Shown: piece after piece, positions 18,025 to 27,208 of the stretch
Position numbering within the stretch: the first letter of the stretch is position 1
Layout: each line of letters starts with the position of its first letter
Source of the DNA: Gammaproteobacteria bacterium
GTDB lineage: Bacteria > Pseudomonadota > Gammaproteobacteria > JACKNK01
Length of the DNA: 64,000 bases
Reading direction: 5' to 3'
Assembly: GCA_024234955.1 (NCBI GenBank)
Contig: JACKNK010000003.1
Coordinates: forward strand, 124,001 to 188,000
Notes under the pieces: generated by a model
The model's database searches: none
Seen by the model: the letters and a program-made list of their open reading frames with translations, nothing else
Told to the model about the DNA's origin: nothing
Translations under genes and position numbers: made by a program

Positions 18025-18866
18025 CGCCAGCCGAGCGGCGCGTCCTGGTCGATTACGCCAAGGCCGAGCACGAGATCAGCGAGCGCGGCGCCTGTCGGGC
18101 GCTGAACCTGAGCCGCAGCAGCTACGGATACCAACCCGACAGGGAACGGGATCGACCGGTGATCGACGCGCTGCTCGCGCTGGCGGAAAGCAAACCGGCG
18201 TACGGCTTCAAGTTGATGTTCCTGACGTTGCGGCGCCAGGGCCATCACTGGAATCACAAGCGGGTGTATCGGATCTACCGGATGCTGAACCTCAATCTGC
18301 GACGCAAGCACAAGCGGCGCCTACCCGGACGAGATCCAGAGCCGCTGAGCGTGCCCGAGGACGTCAATCAGGCGTGGTCGGCGGACTTCATGAGCGATGC
18401 ATTAATGGGTGGTCGTCGCTTCCGCACCTTCAACGTCGTCGATGACTTCAACCGTGAGGCACTGGCCATCGAAATCGACCTGAACCTGCCAGCGCGGCGA
18501 GTGGTGCGTGTGCTCGACCGCATCGCCGAAACCCGGGGCTATCCAGGGCAACTGCGCCTGGACAACGGGCCGGAATTTATCTCGATCTGCCTGGCCGACT
18601 GGGCCGAGCAACACGGTGTCCACCTCGAGTTCATCCAACCGGGCAAACCGACCCAGAACGCCCTGATCGAACGCTTCAATCGCACCTATCGAACCGAGGT
18701 GCTCGACATGTACCTGTTCGAACGTCTCTCGGAGGTCCGCGAACACACCGAAACCTGGCTTACCGAGTACAACCAGGAGCGGCCCCATCAGTCGCTCGAT
18801 CACATGACCCCGGTCGATTACCGGGTCCACCACCACCCGGAAACCTCTAATTTAGGCTGGCACTAA
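18012..18866 (+). CDS. IS3-family transposase OrfB (expressed by -1 frameshift)
   Basis: Catalytic part with an HTH_21-type region (ESKPAYGFKLMFLTLRRQGHHWNHKRVYRIYRML) and the rve integrase core carrying the DDE triad: Asp in WSADFM, Asp in RLDNGPEF and Glu in NALIERFN. It has no good start of its own; the frame joins orfA at the A AAA AAC heptamer (18013-18019), the classic IS3 programmed -1 frameshift, giving an OrfAB protein from 17758 to 18866. Confidence 0.93.
   Translation, partial: KKTLTPAERRVLVDYAKAEHEISERGACRALNLSRSSYGYQPDRERDRPVIDALLALAESKPAYGFKLMFLTLRRQGHHWNHKRVYRIYRMLNLNLRRKHKRRLPGRDPEPLSVPEDVNQAWSADFMSDALMGGRRFRTFNVVDDFNREALAIEIDLNLPARRVVRVLDRIAETRGYPGQLRLDNGPEFISICLADWAEQHGVHLEFIQPGKPTQNALIERFNRTYRTEVLDMYLFERLSEVREHTETWLTEYNQERPHQSLDHMTPVDYRVHHHPETSNLGWH
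18013..18019 (+). promoter_or_regulatory. Programmed -1 ribosomal frameshift heptamer
   Basis: AAAAAAC near the end of orfA, in the correct phase to shift ribosomes into the orfB frame. This is the usual slippery site of IS3-family elements. Confidence 0.8.
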
Positions 18867-18882
18867 AAGCGGGGGCTTTACA

Positions 18883-19989
18883 ATGCCAGGAACCGTATAT
18901 ATTATTGGAGCCGGAGCCTCCTTTTCCGATACAAGGACAATGGAAATCAGCCTCCCATTAGCAAGGGGATTCTTTAACAAAAAGCTAATAGAAAAATACT
19001 GGGAAGGTGCGACCAATGTGGATTTTCTTTCATCTGATCTAGTTAAAATAATCACTCATTATTTTGATGTTGACTTACAGCATATGGGTGGCGAAATATG
19101 GGATACAAACATCGAGGATATATACTCATTTTTGGAAACCTCAATAAATATATACCCCAACGCCATACATTTAGACAGAGCGCAATTTCGATCTGCACTA
19201 GAACAACTTCAAAAATACATCTCAGCCGTGGTGTACTACATACCTTTCAATAATAAACACTCCGAATTTCACTCATATCTGGCAAATACACTAAAAGAAT
19301 CTGATTCGGTTATTTCATTCAATTGGGATCTGCTGCTTGAAAATTTCTTATAGGGTGACAACGAAAAAGACTTAAGCGTACTTATTAAAAACCAGATGCG
19401 CTTGCTCCACGACGACAACTATCTCAATTTAAACTCCCACGCATATGACTCTGCCCGTGAGAGGCTGCATGAAGGTGTACTTCTGAAAATGCACGGTTCC
19501 GTAAATTTCGGTATTTGCAGCGACGCATCATGTTCAAAATCAGAATACCCAATATTATTCAAGCCATTTGATGCTGAAGACTTAGAATCCTGGACTTGCC
19601 CTTCCTGCGGCTCTCCGATCGAAAGATTCATCCTCCCACCTAACGTAAACAAAACTTATCAACCAAGGAGATTTTTGAGGCTACAAGCAAGAGTTGCGGC
19701 TCAGAAATTATCAATGGCCGAAGAAATCGTCATCGTGGGTTACTCATTTCCGATATATGACATGGAAGCCATATCCATGATGCGACTAGCGCGCCTAGAC
19801 ATGAAAAATTCAGGGGAAATGGGACATTGGCTCAATAAAATATCAATCATAGACCCCATGGTGAACGATAAGAAATGGATAAGCCATGTCCTTGACATAT
19901 TTGGCATGAGCAACGTTTCTAAAAATTATGGTAATGAAGTGGAAATAGTAAAATACGAAAGCATCGGAGATTACATCAACGCTTTGTAA
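18883..19989 (+). pseudogene. SIR2-like domain protein gene, promoter displaced by IS and interrupted by an amber codon
   Basis: The frame from ATG 18883 is closed by TAG at 19351-19353 and continues open in the same frame to 19989; read through, it would encode 368 residues. Motifs of SIR2-type NAD-binding proteins lie on both sides of the stop: VYIIGAGAS near the N-terminus, SFNWD (NxD) just before the stop, KMHGSVNF (catalytic His), a CxxxxC...CPSCG zinc pair set, and IVIVGYSFPIYD. Solo or fused SIR2-like NADases are common in phage defence, but no partner gene is visible. The gene is markedly A/T-rich compared with its neighbours, a sign of transfer. Its start codon lies within the IS target duplication, so its own upstream signals are ~1.2 kb away. 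Confidence 0.85.
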
Positions 19990-20127
19990 CGCCTGATGCT
20001 TTAGTTGTCGCCTAACATGAGGCTTCCGGGCGGTGATGTCGTAACACCCCGTCTTAGGCGAGATCGAAAACAGGGACCACGCTCTGGAATAGCTTGATTG
20101 TCGCTGCTGGCGACGACGACCATGCCA

Positions 20128-20715
20128 TCAACGGCTACCGCATTTGCCGCCGCCGCACTTCATACCGCCCATCGACCCGCCGCACTTTCCGGTGCCGCAT
20201 TTCATGCCACCTGCGGGTTCTGATTTGCCGCGATAGGACAGGCCACGAATCGGCACTTCGATGGCTTTGGTCGAGCCGTCCTCGAAATGCAGGGTCGCGG
20301 CCATCGTGCGGCCTTCGACCAGCGGCCCATGCAGGCCGATCAGCATGACATGGAATCCGCCAGGGGCCAGGCTTGCCGTGGCACTGGCGGGTAGATCGAT
20401 CTTCTCGACCTGTCGCATGCGGGCAACGCCGTCTTCCATGATGTGGGTATGCAGCTCGACCGAGCGGGCCACGTCGCTGGTGGCAGCGACCAAGGCGTGA
20501 TCGACGCCGTCGGTATTCTTCAGGCTGAGGAACATGGCCGAGGTCGGCTGCATTGGGGGCATCGCCCGGGCATAGGGTTCGAGGACAACGATCCGATCGG
20601 CCACCGTGCCGGCATCCTCTGACGCCGCGTCGCTGGCAAAGGTGGAGGAAATCGTGGCAAGCATCGTGAGCGCAAGAGCGATCCGGGCAAGCGGGGTGAA
20701 ACGAATCTGTGACAT
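20128..20715 (-). CDS. PCu(A)C-type periplasmic copper chaperone with Cys-rich tail
   Basis: 195-residue secreted protein with a signal peptide (about 28 residues, ending STFAS). The PCuAC domain shows the His/Met copper site: ELHTHIMEDGVARM followed by GGFHVMLIGL. Characterised PCuAC proteins deliver Cu(I) to the CuA/CuB sites of cytochrome oxidase. The last ~30 residues are unusual: Gly/Lys/Met/Cys-rich with two MKCGxGKCG units, a likely extra metal site. It follows the OprC-like receptor gene by 77 bp and is probably co-transcribed. Confidence 0.88.
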   Translation of the reverse strand: MSQIRFTPLARIALALTMLATISSTFASDAASEDAGTVADRIVVLEPYARAMPPMQPTSAMFLSLKNTDGVDHALVAATSDVARSVELHTHIMEDGVARMRQVEKIDLPASATASLAPGGFHVMLIGLHGPLVEGRTMAATLHFEDGSTKAIEVPIRGLSYRGKSEPAGGMKCGTGKCGGSMGGMKCGGGKCGSR

Positions 20716-20792
20716 GAGATGGTTACCTTTGACGTAGTCGGGGCCGACGAAACGGCCCGGTATTCTCCACGGTTTTGGGGTGAAACGTCGGT

Positions 20793-22838
20793 TCAGAAGG
20801 TCCAGTTGAAACGCGCCCAGACGGAACGGCCCGGCTCGTTGACCTGTACCTGGGTGACATCGAAGGCATTCGATTTGTTCAGGTGGTTGGCGTAGGCCTC
20901 GTCGAAGACATTGTCGATACCGAAACGCACCTGGGTGGTTTTGCCGGGTTCGACCGAGCCGTAGACATCCCAGACCCAGTATCCGGCGGTTGGACCGACA
21001 TCCAGGCCGCTGCCGGTATTGATGTTGTCATCGATCCGGGTTTGCTTGTCGGCGATTCGCACCTGGCTGCCGAGGCTCCACCCTGGGGTGCGGTAATCGA
21101 GGTGGACAGTGCCTTCCAGCGGCGGGGTCTGCGCGATCGGGCGGTCGTCGGTGGTGTTGGTGGCATGAACATAGGCGGCGCTGGCCTTCATGGCCCAGTT
21201 GGCGTTGAAACGATATTCGCCGCCGACTTCCATGCCGTACAACTCGGCATCGACGTTGCGATAGATGGTGGCGTTGTCGGCGAGGCGGATACCGCTCTGG
21301 CCGTGGGCGCGATCGCGCAGGATGTAGTCGCTGACTTCGTTGTAATAGACGGAACCATTGAGCTTGAGTTCTCCCCAATTCAGGTCCATGCCGGCTTCGA
21401 TCTGATGATGCTGCTCGGGATCGATATTCGGATTGCCGACCCAGCGACTCGCCGCTGCGCCGTTGGAGGCCAGATAACGCTCGGTGGCGTCGGCGGTCCG
21501 CACGCTGCGACTCAGTCCGATCCAGGCGATACCCGGCAGGCTGTCGAGGGCAGCTTCGTAACGCAGGAAACCGCCGATGTTGTCTTCGCTGACCGGCTGC
21601 GCAGTGGTGCCGTAATACATGGTGTACAGGGCGTTCGGGCTCATCATCGCGGTGGCTTCACCGGCGCGGCCCGCTTCCGATTCGACCCGATCGTAACGCA
21701 CGCCGGCCTTGAACACGTCGCGTTCCGCGACGGGCATGTCGAGTTCGGCGAAGATGCCGGTCTGATCGATGCTGACCCCCGGCCACAACACCGAGTTCTT
21801 GTTGTTGGCGGTATCGTTGTAGCGATCGGCTTCGCGGTCGTTGTTCTGGAAATCGACACCAACCGTCCAGAGCATGTCGCCGCTGGCGACGTCGCCGCTG
21901 ATCCGGCCACTGATGGTGTCTGAGGTGGATGGCGCACGCATGCGGGTGCCGGTGACGGTACGCAGCGTGTAGTTGTCCATGACATGGGTGACATCGGCCA
22001 CGGAAATATCGGCGTCGATCGCGGCAAAGGGCCCGACTTCGGCGTCGTGGCGGATGCGCAGGCGATAGGTATCGGCATCGGCCTGCGGGGAATCCATGCC
22101 CGCGCCGGCAAACATGATGTCGTCACTGCGGGAGAGATCGATGCCCACGTCGATCCGGGTTGCGTCATTGATGATCCCACCCTGCAGGTTGAGCGCCTTC
22201 TCCGAATAGGCAGAGAGCACCTCAACGCCGTCGCCGTCCTCGTAATTGCGGGCATCTTTGGCGGTCGCGATGGCGCGCACCCAGGTTTCCTGGTTTCCGA
22301 CACTCAGATCGGCGAACGCGTCCGAGGTCTGACTGTTGCCCCGATAGCCAGCGCCCATCTTGCCGCGCAACCACTCGCCTTCCGGCAAGGGACGCCCTTC
22401 ACGTTCCAACAACACCGTGCCACCGGAACCGCCGCCACCGTAACGCACGGTCTGACTGCCCTTGATGATCGTCACCTTGTCGAACGTCTCGATCGGCGCA
22501 TAGGCCGTAGGCGGGTCCATGCGGTTCGGGCAGCCGCCGTGCACGTAAGCGCCATCGAGCAGGATGTTGAGCTGCGTCTGCGATTGGCCCCGAATCACCG
22601 GATCGATGCCGTGTCCACCCATGCGCACGCCGGACACCCCGGGCACGGCACGCAAGGCCTCGCCCGCATCGGACGATGGTGCCGGTGCAATCACCGCACC
22701 GCGATCGACTTGCATGGTCGGTTGATCAATGGGAGCGGCTTCCACCTCAACGGTACCCAAGGTTTGCGCAACGCAGACCGGTGAGGCCAGCGCGGCAGCA
22801 ATCAGGACGGTGAGACGACGAACGGGGAACGGCAGCAT
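20793..22838 (-). CDS. TonB-dependent copper receptor (OprC/NosA-like)
   Basis: 681-residue outer-membrane receptor: signal peptide (to about residue 24), plug domain with RAVPGVSGVRMGGHGIDPVIRG and the HGGCPNRMDPPTAYAP segment typical of OprC-type receptors, then a 22-strand-type barrel ending in the terminal aromatic FNWTF. OprC imports copper across the outer membrane using TonB energy. Paired with a PCuAC chaperone, it suggests a copper-acquisition unit for cytochrome oxidase or other cuproenzymes. The promoter lies in the 217-bp divergent space shared with the TauE/SafE-like gene; no clear copper-regulator box was recognised. Confidence 0.92.
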   Translation of the reverse strand: MLPFPVRRLTVLIAAALASPVCVAQTLGTVEVEAAPIDQPTMQVDRGAVIAPAPSSDAGEALRAVPGVSGVRMGGHGIDPVIRGQSQTQLNILLDGAYVHGGCPNRMDPPTAYAPIETFDKVTIIKGSQTVRYGGGGSGGTVLLEREGRPLPEGEWLRGKMGAGYRGNSQTSDAFADLSVGNQETWVRAIATAKDARNYEDGDGVEVLSAYSEKALNLQGGIINDATRIDVGIDLSRSDDIMFAGAGMDSPQADADTYRLRIRHDAEVGPFAAIDADISVADVTHVMDNYTLRTVTGTRMRAPSTSDTISGRISGDVASGDMLWTVGVDFQNNDREADRYNDTANNKNSVLWPGVSIDQTGIFAELDMPVAERDVFKAGVRYDRVESEAGRAGEATAMMSPNALYTMYYGTTAQPVSEDNIGGFLRYEAALDSLPGIAWIGLSRSVRTADATERYLASNGAAASRWVGNPNIDPEQHHQIEAGMDLNWGELKLNGSVYYNEVSDYILRDRAHGQSGIRLADNATIYRNVDAELYGMEVGGEYRFNANWAMKASAAYVHATNTTDDRPIAQTPPLEGTVHLDYRTPGWSLGSQVRIADKQTRIDDNINTGSGLDVGPTAGYWVWDVYGSVEPGKTTQVRFGIDNVFDEAYANHLNKSNAFDVTQVQVNEPGRSVWARFNWTF

Positions 22839-23055
22839 TTTCGACTCCTGGTGGGACTGTTATCGTTTGTTAGCGCTTCACCAAGGCAAACATCAGGCCA
22901 TTAAAAAACACGCGAATATTCAGTTGCTTGGGGCTCCTTACCGCACCACTGCGGGGCAAATCACCGAGTCCGACAGGGCATATCCCCCATTTGCCCCGGA
23001 ACGACCCAATAAGGCTTGGAGTGGCGGATCCAGGTGGGCACAATCCCCAACCTTC

Positions 23056-23799
23056 ATGGACATAAACCTCACCCTCACCCCACTTCTGGCCGCCTTTACC
23101 GTCGGCATGGTCAGCACGCTGCACTGCGTTTCGATGTGCGGCGGGATCATGGGTGCGCTGATCATGGGCGTGGCACCGAAATATCGTGAGCGTGGCGGGG
23201 CGCTGTTTGCGTTCGCGCTCGCCTACAACGTCGCCCGGGTGACTTCCTATGTGCTTGCGGGAGCGCTGGTCGCCAGTCTCGGCTCAACCCTTTTCGACTG
23301 GCTGCCCGCCGGTGTCGGCCATCACATCCTGCGCATCCTGGCTGGCGCATTGATGCTTGGCATCGGCGTTTATCTGGCGGGCTGGTTTCCGCAATTCATG
23401 CGCATCGAACGCATCGGCGCTCCACTGTGGCGACATATCGAACCGGTCACCCGTCGCCTGATGCCAGTCGATTCGCTCACCAAGGCCTTTGGGTTCGGCC
23501 TGCTCTGGGGCTGGTTACCTTGTGGCCTCGTGTATGCGGTGCTGTTCACCGCCGCCGGCCAGGGCAACGCCATCGGCGGCGGTGCGTTCATGCTTGCATT
23601 CGGGCTGGGCACATTGCCTGCTGTGGTCACCACCGGTCTGCTGACCGGACGCATGGCACGCATGCCGCAAATCCCGTATATACGTCGCGTGGGGGGCGTA
23701 TTCATAATTGCCCTCGCGCTGCTCACCCTGCTGTTCCCCGGAATCGGCGGCCATATCGATTCCGAAGGCGTTTGCCTGATTCCCACAGATATTCACTGA
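23056..23799 (+). CDS. TauE/SafE-like (HCxxMCGG) integral membrane protein
   Basis: About 247 residues with six predicted membrane helices. The first helix pair carries STLHCVSMCGGIMGAL, the HCxxMCGG signature of a subgroup annotated as sulfite exporter TauE/SafE family but often linked to copper handling and cbb3 oxidase maturation. GLLWGWLPCGLVYAVL gives a second conserved Cys-Gly motif. The ATG at 23056 is the first that yields the proper N-terminus. Placement divergent from the copper receptor supports a heavy-metal role; that is inference. A sigma-54 activator gene starts 14 bp downstream, probably in the same operon. Confidence 0.8.
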   Translation: MDINLTLTPLLAAFTVGMVSTLHCVSMCGGIMGALIMGVAPKYRERGGALFAFALAYNVARVTSYVLAGALVASLGSTLFDWLPAGVGHHILRILAGALMLGIGVYLAGWFPQFMRIERIGAPLWRHIEPVTRRLMPVDSLTKAFGFGLLWGWLPCGLVYAVLFTAAGQGNAIGGGAFMLAFGLGTLPAVVTTGLLTGRMARMPQIPYIRRVGGVFIIALALLTLLFPGIGGHIDSEGVCLIPTDIH

Positions 23800-23813
23800 T
23801 TCCGAGCTCAACC

Positions 23814-24767
23814 ATGCCCGCTTTCGACTCCCGCCTGATCGGCAACTCCACCGAATTTGCCCGTGTCAAGAACACCGCCCGCCTGATCGCCAACACCCAG
23901 GCGAACGTGCTGATCGTCGGTGAAAGCGGCACCGGCAAGGAATGCTTCGCGGAAGCGATCCATGCCCACGGCTCGCGTGCGCACAAAGCGTTCGTCACGG
24001 TGAACTGCGCAGCGATCCCGGACGGCTTGATCGAGGCGGAGCTGTTCGGCTATCGAAAAGGCGCATTCACCGGCGCCAATGGCGATCAGCGCGGCCATAT
24101 CGCGGCGGCAGACGGCGGCACCTTGTTCCTGGATGAGGTTGGTGAACTGAGCCTGTTGGCGCAAGGCAAGTTACTGCGCTTCCTGGAATCGCAACAGATT
24201 CAGCCCCTGGGCAGCAGTGAAACCCGCCGTGTCGATGTCCGCGTGATTGCCGCGACCAACCGCGATCTTTATCAGGCGGTCAGTGACAGGCGTTTCCGCG
24301 AAGACCTCTATTACCGCCTGAATGTGGTGCCGCTGGCGATTCCCGCACTGCGTGAGCGCCGCGACGACATCACCGCCCTGCTCGACCATTTCACCGGGGA
24401 GTTCGCCCGACGTCATGGCGTCCGTGCGCCAAGCTATGCGCCCGCTGCCCGTAAACGTCTCAAAGGCCATAGCTGGCCGGGAAATGTGCGCGAGTTGCGC
24501 AATCTGAGCGAACGCATGGTAGTGCTGCACCCACAACGGGAGATCGATGTTGCCGAACTCCCGCCTGAGATTCATACCCCGATTGTCAAAAATGCATCAC
24601 GCCTGTTTCAGTTGCCCGCCACCGGCATCGACCTGAATGCCCTGGAGGCCGATGTGCTCGGTCAAGCGCTGACCATGTCGTCGGGGAACCGTAGCGGTGC
24701 CGCCCGCCTGCTCGGAATCAGCCGCGACACCCTTCTCTACCGGTTGAAGAAATACGCGCTCGACTGA
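23814..24767 (+). CDS. Sigma-54 activator without sensory domain (PspF-like architecture)
   Basis: 317 residues. The AAA+ domain begins almost at the N-terminus (LIGNSTEFARVKNTARLIA), with Walker A GESGTGKE, the sigma-54 contact loop GAFTGA and Walker B GGTLFLDEVGEL. The C-terminus has a Fis-type helix-turn-helix (NRSGAARLLGISRDTLLYRLKKY). There is no receiver, GAF or PAS domain, as in PspF, so activity would be set by a partner protein or by expression level. It lies 14 bp after the TauE/SafE-like gene. No psp genes and no convincing -24/-12 promoter were seen nearby, so targets are unknown. Confidence 0.93.
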   Translation: MPAFDSRLIGNSTEFARVKNTARLIANTQANVLIVGESGTGKECFAEAIHAHGSRAHKAFVTVNCAAIPDGLIEAELFGYRKGAFTGANGDQRGHIAAADGGTLFLDEVGELSLLAQGKLLRFLESQQIQPLGSSETRRVDVRVIAATNRDLYQAVSDRRFREDLYYRLNVVPLAIPALRERRDDITALLDHFTGEFARRHGVRAPSYAPAARKRLKGHSWPGNVRELRNLSERMVVLHPQREIDVAELPPEIHTPIVKNASRLFQLPATGIDLNALEADVLGQALTMSSGNRSGAARLLGISRDTLLYRLKKYALD

Positions 24768-24858
24768 GTTCCGGGCAGCAATATCCGTATTGCCATCGGA
24801 CATACGTATCCGGACGACTTGGTTATAGTGCTCGGCCCGTCCCCGCCGAGACCTCATC

Positions 24859-26058
24859 ATGACCGCCTCCCGCCTCGCTGCCATCGAAATTGCCATCGAT
24901 TGGCAAAGCAAAGACGCCACGCATCGCGAGCGCGTGTACTTCGAGAAGGTCAATTTCTGGCGGGATTTCTTCCCTGGAACACTCGGCGATCGCTTGGCCA
25001 ACAGCGAAATTGCGGCGTGGGTCAGTGAAGAAAATGTGCGTTGCGACCTGATTGAGGATTGGTCGTCCCGGGAGATTGTGGAAGCGGATTGCGCCAAGAT
25101 CGTGCAACGCCGTCCGACGGTGCAACCGGTGATTCCCAAACCAGGTCGTTTCTATCCCCGCGCCCTGTTCGGCGGTATTCCCAACGTGGTCGCCGAAGAT
25201 CTGCGTGTGATGCGGGTCATCGGCAAGCACGACAACCTGCTGCGCTTCGACCTCAATCATCCAATGTCGCGTTATCCACTCACCGTTTCGGGCCGGGTCG
25301 TCCAATGGCTCGGCGCTGGCGCAGAACGAGGCGGACGTTGCAACGACATCGTGCTCGATTGCATCAACGCCGGCCCCGGGATGCAGGCCGCCCTGGATGG
25401 AGGGCTGTTCGACCTGGACTCGGACTCCTCGTTTCAACGTCTCGACCCTTCGGATGACGCCCGCGCCTGGCACGAAGTCCATCCGCTTCTCGATGCCGAA
25501 GCCGACCGCCAGATGAGCGAAATGATTGGCCACGCGCTCACACCCGGGATGCGTGTCCTGGACCTGATGAGCGGCAGCGATTCGCACATCCCTGAATCCA
25601 TTTGCGGTATCGAATTGATCGGTATCGGCCTCAATCGTGGCGCCATGTCGGCCAATAAACAGCTATCGGAATTCGTGATCCAGGATGTGAACACATCCCC
25701 CGAACTGCCGTGGCCGGATGACCATTTCGACGCCGTGATCGGCAGTTTCGCCTTCGAATATCTCGCCGATCCTGCCATCAGCATCTCTGAGCTGGCACGG
25801 ATCACCCGCCCAAGAGGTACGGTTCTGTTCACCTTTACTGACCAATTCCACCCCGGCAAATGCATCGGCATCTGGAACGACCTGCATCCGTTCGAACGGG
25901 TTGGATTGATCCTCGAGATGTTCCGACGCGACGGCCATTTCGACGCCTTGCACAGCGAAACCGCCCGCTTCTTCCCACGCCCGGAAGATGACCCGGAGTT
26001 TCAGAAAAAGCTTTTCTCAGACTCCGTTTATACCGCCTGGGCTACAAAACGAAGTTAA
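24859..26058 (+). CDS. FKBP/SlyD-like domain fused to a SAM methyltransferase
   Basis: 399 residues in two parts. Around residues 95-160 RALFGGIPNVVAEDLRVMRVIG...FDLNHPMSRYPLTVSGRVV resembles the C-terminal half of SlyD-type FKBP prolyl isomerases (the DxNHPLAGxxLxFxxxV pattern). From about residue 225 a class I methyltransferase begins with RVLDLMSGSDSHIPE, then VIQDVN, PWPDDHFDAVIGSFAFEYLADP. The Gly-rich SAM loop is atypical (DLMSGSDSH rather than DxGxGxG) but matches a known methyltransferase subgroup with DLMSS-type motifs. The substrate is unknown. Transcribed alone after the sigma-54 activator; it converges with the porin genes. Confidence 0.75.
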   Translation: MTASRLAAIEIAIDWQSKDATHRERVYFEKVNFWRDFFPGTLGDRLANSEIAAWVSEENVRCDLIEDWSSREIVEADCAKIVQRRPTVQPVIPKPGRFYPRALFGGIPNVVAEDLRVMRVIGKHDNLLRFDLNHPMSRYPLTVSGRVVQWLGAGAERGGRCNDIVLDCINAGPGMQAALDGGLFDLDSDSSFQRLDPSDDARAWHEVHPLLDAEADRQMSEMIGHALTPGMRVLDLMSGSDSHIPESICGIELIGIGLNRGAMSANKQLSEFVIQDVNTSPELPWPDDHFDAVIGSFAFEYLADPAISISELARITRPRGTVLFTFTDQFHPGKCIGIWNDLHPFERVGLILEMFRRDGHFDALHSETARFFPRPEDDPEFQKKLFSDSVYTAWATKRS

Positions 26059-26164
26059 GACCTCACACCAAGCGGGCATTCCGAATCCTGATCCCACTTT
26101 GACGGGACAACTTAGGATGCGAACCCGCTAACCCGTTCCATGGTCGCACCCCCCAACAAAAAAA

Positions 26165-26186
26165 GCGGGCTCCCGAGGGAGCCCGC
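26165..26186. terminator. Terminator of porin gene 1 (bidirectional)
   Basis: A perfect 10-bp GC stem (26165-26174 and 26177-26186) with a tiny loop, flanked by A and T runs on either side. It can end both the porin transcript (minus strand) and the methyltransferase-fusion transcript (plus strand). Confidence 0.9.
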
Positions 26187-27208
26187 TTTTTCCAACTTAA
26201 GCAGTTCGGGTTGATACCCGAAACAACTTAGAAGGTGTGCACGATACCGAAGGACAGGGCATCGACGTTACGACCGGTGACCGCAGCGTAGCCGGCCGCA
26301 GTGTTGAAGCCGTAGTTGGCGCCCGCATCGTTATCCATGGCGGTGTAGATACCATAGATGCTGGTGCGCTTGCTGAACTTGTGCTCCAGACCCAGGCTCA
26401 GGTTGTCCGCACCGTCGTTGGCACCGGCAACATCGCTGTCACCCGCAACACCGTAGGCAATCTTGAATACGTTGTTGCCGAAGGTGTGGGCGTAGTTGAC
26501 CAACCAGGCATTACGCTCGGCACGGCTGTTGCTGGCTTCATGAGAAATGTCTTCGTAGATGAAGCCAATCTTGCCGTCGCCGAAGGAATAACCCAGGCCC
26601 AACTTCCAGGCCTTTTCGTTCTGGGTCGTGGTGGAGTTACCGGCCGCAGCACCAGAATGCTTTTCGTAAGCAAGAGAAGCGAACAGCGGGCCGTTGCTGT
26701 ACATACCGGCCAGGGACCATGCAGCCTGCTCGTCGTTACCAGAAGCTTCCGGATTCTTGGTGGAGACACGGGCGATGGCGCCGGTGAAGCCGTTCAGGTT
26801 CGGGGTGATGTACGCAACAGTCTGGCCAACGCGAAGGTCGAAGGCGTTGACGTTGGCGGTACCAGCGGCGTTGTTGGTCTGACCGATGATGCTGTTGTAG
26901 TCAGCAATGGTGTCGCCAAAGATATCCAGGCTACCGGTGGAAATCTTGTACGGGGTGTCATGACGACCCATCAGGACCGTACCGAAACCGCCAGCCAAGC
27001 CAACGAACGTGTTGCGGTTGGAGAACGTGGCGTTCGGCACGGCACCTTCAACCTGCCAAACGGCAGACATGCCGTCGCCCAGATCTTCAGAACCCTTGAA
27101 ACCAATGCGCGAAGACTTGGCAACACCGGTCACATCGTCCGACGCGTCGACGCCGCCGACATTGTTGGTGTCAACGTAGTCCCACGAAAAATGCATCTTG
27201 CCGTAGAT
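26166..27208. repeat. 1043-bp direct repeat, copy A (porin 1 body plus terminator)
   Basis: This stretch matches 27463-28505 with no difference that I could detect; translations in several frames on both strands are the same. It covers the porin coding region from just after the signal peptide through the stop codon, the 3' UTR and the terminator stem. Identity stops abruptly at both edges. Confidence 0.92.

Larger units (their letters stand above)
17681..18882 (+). mobile_element. Complete IS3-family insertion sequence (IS407-like), 1202 bp
   Basis: Imperfect terminal inverted repeats of about 25 bp bound the element: TGTAATGCCCCCG at 17681 and the reverse complement TGTAAAGCCCCCG ending at 18882; similarity extends ~40 bp inward. 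The 4-bp flank ATGC is present on both sides (17677-17680 and 18883-18886), a target-site duplication of the size seen in the IS407 group. Inside are orfA and orfB with a -1 slippery site. All catalytic residues of the DDE transposase are present, so it looks active and recent. Confidence 0.95.

Noticed and set aside
22839..23055. Copper-regulator (CueR or CopY-like) box between the OprC-like and TauE/SafE-like genes
   Set aside because: I looked for a clear dyad with promoter elements of the right spacing and did not find one convincing enough to report.
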